Notes under the pieces: model-generated
What the model was told of the DNA's origin: nothing
Databases searched by the model: none
What the model saw: the letters and a program-made list of their open reading frames with translations, nothing else
DNA from: Cristatella mucedo
Taxonomy: Eukaryota; Bryozoa; Phylactolaemata; Cristatellidae
Length of the DNA: 64,000 nucleotides
Assembly: GCA_009760855.2 (NCBI GenBank)
Contig: WPIO01000112.1
Location: 551,501 to 615,500 of the forward strand
Direction: 5' to 3'
Translations under genes and position numbers: made by a program
Shown: positions 57,930-64,000 of the stretch, in pieces
Numbering within the stretch: position 1 is the first letter of the stretch
Layout of the letters: each line of letters starts with the position of its first letter

Positions 57930-60110
57930 TAATGTAATGTATCTCCGTCTGTAACTCCACACAGCCACAAAGATTATGTGGGTGTTACGCAAGAGATTTT
58001 TGTATAGCGCACTCAAAGTCTAGGTGGTTTTCGGTACGCATTCGGTAGCCAACAGACTTTCCCCCACGCAACAAAGAGAAAGTGGAAAGCATAGCACAGT
58101 CGGGACAGCAGTTGAGGTAGTGAGTAGCTGGAGTAGCATTCAATTGGTAGCTCAGGGTGGCTGGAAAGGATAAGTCATAGTCGGCAGCATGAGAGTAGTT
58201 GTCGTTGCATATGAATTGTGGAAGCGAGTTCCACAGTCTAGGACCTGCAAAGCTTAAGCTTCTGTCACCAACGGTCTTTAAGCGGAGGAATGGGACAGCT
58301 AATTTATTGTCCATACAGGACCTGAGGGCACGAGAAGACTGAAACTGGGGCAGTAGTTCAGCTAGGTATGGAGGAGCCAAGTCGTGGCGGGCCTTGTGGG
58401 TCAGCGTAAGAACTTTGCTCTGTATCCTTTGCTCAACCGGCAACCATCCTAGCTATTTTAGCAAAGGAGACATGCGGTCAAACCTGTGTGACTTGAAAAC
58501 TAGCCTCGCAGCCAAATTCATAGCCAGCTGCAATGGCCTAGTTGCTCTTCTTTGGTAGCCCAGCCAAAAAGGAATTACAAAAATTAAGCCGAGACAGAAT
58601 TCAGGAGCAAGTTAAATTTTTGAAAGTCATTAAGGAAGACAACTCCTCCTAATCTTAGATATGGATCGGAACTGGTGGCTAGCTGTAGAAGCCGTCTTCT
58701 GAATGAAGCTTTTAAAATTTAGGCAGCTGTCGAAAACAGCACCTAAATTTCGAGCACGTGGAGATGGTCGCACAACAGCATCACCTATAAGAAGAGCAAA
58801 GCCTTTTAATGCAGCCACACGCTTAGGGTGTCCTATGAGCAGCAATTCAGTATTATCGTCATTTAATTTCAAGAAATTTTCCGACATTCGGAATCGAATG
58901 TCGGCAAGGCAAGTATTCAGTTTATCAGTTGCTGCAGCAGGCTTCGACGGTTTGAATGACAAATGCAGCTGATTACCGTCAGCATAAAAGTGATATCCTA
59001 TTCCATGGGCCCTCATCACTTTCCCAGAGGTTGATTGTAGTTCGCATGTATTTATGTATGTTTGTATAGTACGCAGGCTCCTCTGATAAGCCGCTGGTGA
59101 ACAGCTGTTAGAAGCACCACCGAGAGGGGCAGGTGCACAGCTGTGGTTCGCCTGTGATGTGGCGTGGACACTGGCCGGTAACCAGCTGGTGGACAGATGG
59201 CGGATTCACCATCAGGGTCGGCCTGTGCACAGTTGTGGTCCTCGATGAATTATCGGGGTCGACCAGGGGAGCCGAGGAGTCGAGGAGAGGGAAGTCGAGT
59301 GGGAGAAGGAGCCGAAGGCAGCCGTGCGCCCTTCGGCTCCGTGCATCGGAATAAACTGTCGGTGTTGGGCATCGGCCGGCTCTCTGCTGTGCGAATCAAG
59401 CTACAGTTGAGTATAAAGGGAGAACAGCAAGGGACCAAGGACGGACCTTTGAGGGACTCCACATGTGACCCGTCTCCTGTGTAAGACCTGATCCCCACAT
59501 TACACGGATTGAACACGATCAGATAAGTACAATTTAAACCAAGCCAGTGCCTGGTCTATCAGACCGGTCGTTGTGCTCAATCGTTCAAGTAGGAAATTGC
59601 GATCAGTGGTGTCAAAGGCAGCTGATAGATCTAGAAGAGTTAGGGCGGTGACATTCCCGTCATCGTTGCCACATAAGATGTTATCGTTAACACGGTGGAG
59701 AGCAGTTTCAGTGGAGTGCTGCCTCTTGAACTCCAATTGAAATGTATCTGAAATTTCATTTTTTTTCAATGTGCTACCAGCTGCTTAGCGACAATCGTTT
59801 CAAGAATGTTTGAAAAAACATGGAAGAAGGGAAACCGGGAGGTAGTTTGCAAGGACCTCTGGATCTAATCCAGACTTTTTAAGTATCGGTTTAACGATTG
59901 CCGATTTGAAGGACTCTGGTACGACCCCTTTTCCCAAAGAAGCATTAAAAATCTAAGTTATGGCAGGGCTAAGTTGGTCTGCCAGTGAAGACCATAGAGT
60001 TGATTATAGGGTCTTCAGGAGATGAGCTCTTTTTACTTGACCTTATTAAGGTAGCCACTTCGCATGCAGAAATCTCGGAAAATCTTTGTTCAAATTAGCC
60101 TCTAGTTCGT
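57930..60110 (-). mobile_element. LINE-B (CR1-like) copy, longest of its family
   Basis: On the minus strand, 5' to 3': pre-RT and first RT blocks (60.1-59.75 kb), 'LEFKRQHSTETALHRVND' (59.7 kb), 'ALTLLDLSAAFDTTDR' (RT motif A, about 59.6 kb), 'YHFYADGNQLHLSF' (about 58.97 kb; second catalytic Asp is Gly), 'FLKLNDDNTELLLIG', 'GAVFDSCLNFKSFIQKT', then the C-terminal block 'RIQSKVLTLTHKARHDLAPP' and 'GDRSLSFAGPRLWNSLPQF' (58.0-58.45 kb), the terminal hairpin and an ATTAC-type tail ending near 57931. A non-homologous stretch of about 460 bases (59.03-59.4 kb) interrupts the RT. Not functional. Confidence 0.9.
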
Positions 60111-60239
60111 TCAAAGCAAATACAGCATGCGCAGTTATATCATTCATCCTTCTTTCATTAAGAATGTTCAATGATAAAGCAATTACTTCCACGATGTTCT
60201 CGCAGCGATTCTTAACCTAATTAAGTAATCAGCTCACTT

Positions 60240-60720
60240 AATTCTTCACTCTTACAAAAGCATAATTTCGGCGTACACTCTGACTTTAGCATGGCTCACA
60301 AATCCATTCGTACGTTTAGGCCGATGGCGACAGACGCCTTTATCCTGCTGCAGGTTGTAAACTGCGAAACTCACTTCCCTGATTCTTACGCAAGCACATC
60401 CATTCTTTTGCTTCCGAATGTGGCACGTCCTTTCCATCCGTCCTGAGCTGCTACTTCCATGCTACTCACTTCCTCAACTGCCCTCCTGACTCAGCTACGC
60501 CTGAGTTCTCTTTTCGCGAGTGAGATGCAGTCTGTTTGCCACCGCACGCGTACTGCAAGACGCCCAGGCTTTAACTAAGCAACTGTAGAAACTCTCCTTT
60601 CGTAACATCCACTTAGTCCTTGTGGACTTACAGACGGAGATGCATTACATCGCACTCTATTCCAGAACTATCCGGTCCGCGTAACATTTACGCGGGCTTG
60701 GATTAGTAGCCAATGTATTT
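60240..60720 (+). mobile_element. Degenerate LINE-B 3' region, forward
   Basis: 'actcacttccctgattctta', 'gagctgctacttccatgcta', 'ctcacttcctcaactgccct', then 'cttgtggacttacagacgga' and 'gatgcattacatcgc': the C-terminal blocks and terminal hairpin of LINE-B in decayed form. Confidence 0.7.
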
Positions 60721-61335
60721 TGAGACGACGCTTATGCAGCAGACGTTTTAAATATTAGCTTTCAAACTTTCGCCTGGTGGAATTTGTTCAGCAAGAGCCA
60801 TATTGTTTTTCAGACCGTGCAAATTTGCTGTCCCGCAGCTCTAGTTGCTGTAGAAACAACAATGTCCTTGAATCCCTGTTCTCACTTATACGTACGTGCG
60901 TACATTATTGCATGGTAGAGTAAGCTAAAAAGCTATATTAAACTTGTCTACCACCGTGAAGAATCACACAATCAGTAAATTTCTCGCATTGCTTTGGCAG
61001 GCGAGCTTGAGCAAAATTGTTGAGCAAAATTTGCAAAATTTTAATAGAAATAGCAAAAATGAAACTGTGTTCGTGTTAGTTTACAATGAATTTTCTCTCA
61101 AACGTGCTTAATCAAGCTTTTACACAAAGTTCCGATCACTACTGATTGACAAGCCTGCGCTGTCCAATGGGATGTCAGGTCGCACCTATTTGAGCGTCAC
61201 TGGCTTCATACTAATCATTCAGATTCATCGAGTAGCTTTCAGCATCATCTCACGCTCACAGGTTGCTTAGCTTGCTTGCACGCACAGCTGTCGATCCAAC
61301 CTTCTGACTCCTCCAGTGAGTTCTCGGAGAGCCTT
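60721..61335. other. Unassigned intergenic sequence
   Basis: AT-rich, short frames only, nothing recognised. Confidence 0.4.
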
Positions 61336-61339
61336 GTAA

Positions 61340-61600
61340 TTTCGCCGTCCTTCACATCGAATTAAAATCGTTTAGCGATCGAGCCTTCGTGCACTTGGTA
61401 TGCACTCAAAGTCTGAAACTCGCTTCCGGCCACGCTCACTACTGGCAATGACCTTGCAACCTTTAAATCTCGGCCAAAGATGCATCTGTTACGCTTAGCT
61501 TTTCCTTAGCCCCGTTGAACTTGTCTTTATTTTTCTCCTGTGAATTGCGTGCTTACACGCGTATGATTAATTAAATGGGCATTACTAACCAGAGGTCCTG
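61340..61600 (+). mobile_element. LINE-C fragment
   Basis: 'atcgtttagcgatcgagcct', 'tatgcactcaaagtctgaaa', 'ctcgcttccggccacgctca', 'ggccaaagatgcatctgtta' repeat the blocks seen at 56.43 kb. The phrase 'tagcgatcgagcctt' recurs at about 63959, next to the window end. Confidence 0.7.
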
Positions 61601-61734
61601 CTAAACGGCAGCCGTGAGTGACTCAATGTTTGCTTCAGCACTATGGCCTAAGCATGACACTTGCTAACTTGTATTTGCTAGTCTAAGTGCGATACATAGT
61701 GCTTGTGATAGTGCTTGTCACTGACTCTCGGTTA

Positions 61735-61830
61735 CTGATTCTCTTGAACCGATTTGTAAAGCTCCTGGCTAGAGATTAAGTTACCTTAAGACGCAATACA
61801 CATGACGTATTATTATTACTATTGTCATTT
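61735..61830 (+). mobile_element. CR1-like LINE 3' tail, divergent
   Basis: 'tgtaaagctcctggctagag', 'attaagttaccttaagacgc', 'aatacacatgacgtattatt' show the hairpin block and ATT-type tail in a diverged form. Confidence 0.55.
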
Positions 61831-62159
61831 CGAGAGAGCCCTACAGGCATACAAACACTAGCGGCGAAATTCACCCTTATAGTTCACAGCTATATTTCAT
61901 TTGTACTTAAAAATGCTATAAATTTCGAATGATAAATTCATAATAATAATAAATTCAGTATTCAATTTTAATTATAGGAATGCATTTTTTCGAAAGAATT
62001 TGCATACGCAAATTGCATGGGCGCAATTCCCATTGGTCTGCGCCGGCTAGTGAACCAGAAGAGCCATCAATTCGTCGGAAAGCAGATATTAGCGTGCCGT
62101 GCGTACTTTCACTCATGCCCTCAGGTCTTGTAAGAACAAAAAGTTAACTGTTTCATTCC

Positions 62160-62515
62160 TCCGCTAAAGACCGTTGGCGACAGAAGCTTGTGCTCTGCAG
62201 GTCCTAGACTGTAGAACTCACTTCCAGTTCTTACGCAGCGACAAGTACTCTCCTGCTGCCGACTATGGCACATCTTTTCCAGCCGATCTGAGCTGTTACT
62301 TCCATGCTACTTACTCTCTCAACTGCTCTTCTGACTCTGCTATGCTTCCCACTTCCTCTTTGTTGCCTGAGATGAAGTCTGTTGGCTACCGAATGCGTAA
62401 CGAAAGTCGCTTAGGCTGTAAGAGCGCTATACGAATTTCTCCTGCGTAATACCCACATAGTCTTTGTGGCTTCGCGGAGTTACAGGCGGAGATAAATTAC
62501 ATTACGCTGAATGTC
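62160..62515 (+). mobile_element. LINE-B C-terminal end and 3' tail
   Basis: A 91-codon open stretch (62174-62449) contains 'AADYGTSFPADLSCYFHATY' and 'KSVGYRMRNESRLG', the last coding blocks of LINE-B. Then 'acccacatagtctttgtggc' and 'ttacaggcggagataaatta' with 'cattacgc' give the terminal hairpin and tail. Confidence 0.88.
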
Positions 62516-62637
62516 TAAAATTGTATTTAGTTTATTTTATAGAAATAATGATTTCGTTAGCGGATGCTCGAATTTAGCCGTACCTTTGTTATTCGTTGTT
62601 CCTACAACCTTGACCGTACAACTTTCGGCAAATATAA

Positions 62638-62725
62638 GAATAATAATAATAATGCACTTGATAAAGCGCCCTCAGATAACTCAATCTCTCTCTAGGCGCT
62701 TTACATTTACTGCAAAGGCATATGA
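62638..62725 (-). mobile_element. LINE-A 3' tail (reverse)
   Basis: AATAATAATAATAAT run, 'gcacttgataaagcgccctc', 'actcaatctctctctaggcg', 'ctttacatttactgcaaagg'. Confidence 0.92.
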
Positions 62726-63830
<1,105 letters not shown>

Positions 63831-63859
63831 CCTAAACGTGACTTATCTCGCTTGCGACA

Positions 63860-64000
63860 GCCCATCTTTCCGGCATCTTCGCTCCTCCAGCCTCGAATGT
63901 CAAACCGCTCTGTGGCTTCCGGTCGCCGAACCGTTTGTCAAGTTGTATGCAATACTTTAGCGATCGAGCCTTTACCTAATGAGCAGCAAACGTCTGGAAT
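63860..64000 (+). mobile_element. Possible LINE-C fragment at window end
   Basis: 'ttagcgatcgagcctttacc' near 63957 matches the LINE-C phrase at 61369. The upstream part is not clearly related. Confidence 0.35.

Noticed and set aside
57666-58016. 116-codon minus-strand ORF
   Set aside because: It begins in the LINE-B 3' end and runs out of it in a non-coding frame.

Overview
The window looks like nuclear DNA from a repeat-rich invertebrate metazoan. The supported genes are spliced, with GT-AG introns of 0.1 to more than 5 kb. Most of the rest is non-LTR retrotransposon debris, tRNA-derived SINEs, decayed LTR elements and long (CT)n microsatellites. I see no bacterial operons, ribosome binding sites, rRNA genes, functional tRNA genes or CRISPR arrays. 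The species cannot be named from what I can see.

Two host genes are supported, both on the + strand. At 2692-2839 lies the last coding exon of an ABCG half-transporter, whose upstream exons fall outside the window. From about 36.0 kb lies a tetraspanin gene. Six coding exons (36034-36093, 36206-36421, 38530-38604, 41498-41596, 43197-43526, 49130-49213) join in phase 0 into 288 residues. They carry TM1, the small loop, TM2 with a cysteine-rich cytoplasmic turn, TM3, a large loop with six cysteines including CCG, and TM4. The C terminus is ambiguous: read-through of the last donor stops at 49261, or a candidate exon at 55058-55129 supplies the end. A CpG-rich block at about 22.43-23.62 kb with a strong splice donor could be an upstream promoter and first exon, but this is inference.

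Layout: 0-2.5 kb, LINE and SINE pieces; 2.7-2.84 kb, ABCG exon; 5-13 kb, LINE remains and scattered Ty3/gypsy-type debris (primer-binding-like motifs, gag-like region with 48-bp repeats, pol remains); 12.85-17.08 kb, two divergent repeat arrays in opposite orientation around a 498-bp MITE; 17-19.15 kb, a long LINE copy; 19.37-20.1 kb, an LTR; 22.4-23.6 kb, GC-rich block; 24-35 kb, LINE/SINE/microsatellite mosaic with a near-perfect 64-bp palindrome at 26.69 kb; 36-55 kb, tetraspanin with repeat-filled introns; 55-64 kb, LINE debris and a terminal (CT)n tract.

At least three LINE families recur. LINE-A (CR1/L2-like) ends in a stem-loop followed by (ATT)n. LINE-B ends in a different hairpin followed by ACATT-type repeats. 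LINE-C is known only from short C-terminal pieces. Two tRNA-derived SINE families recur. SINE-A shares the LINE-A terminal stem-loop, so LINE-A machinery probably mobilised it. SINE-B has a different tail.
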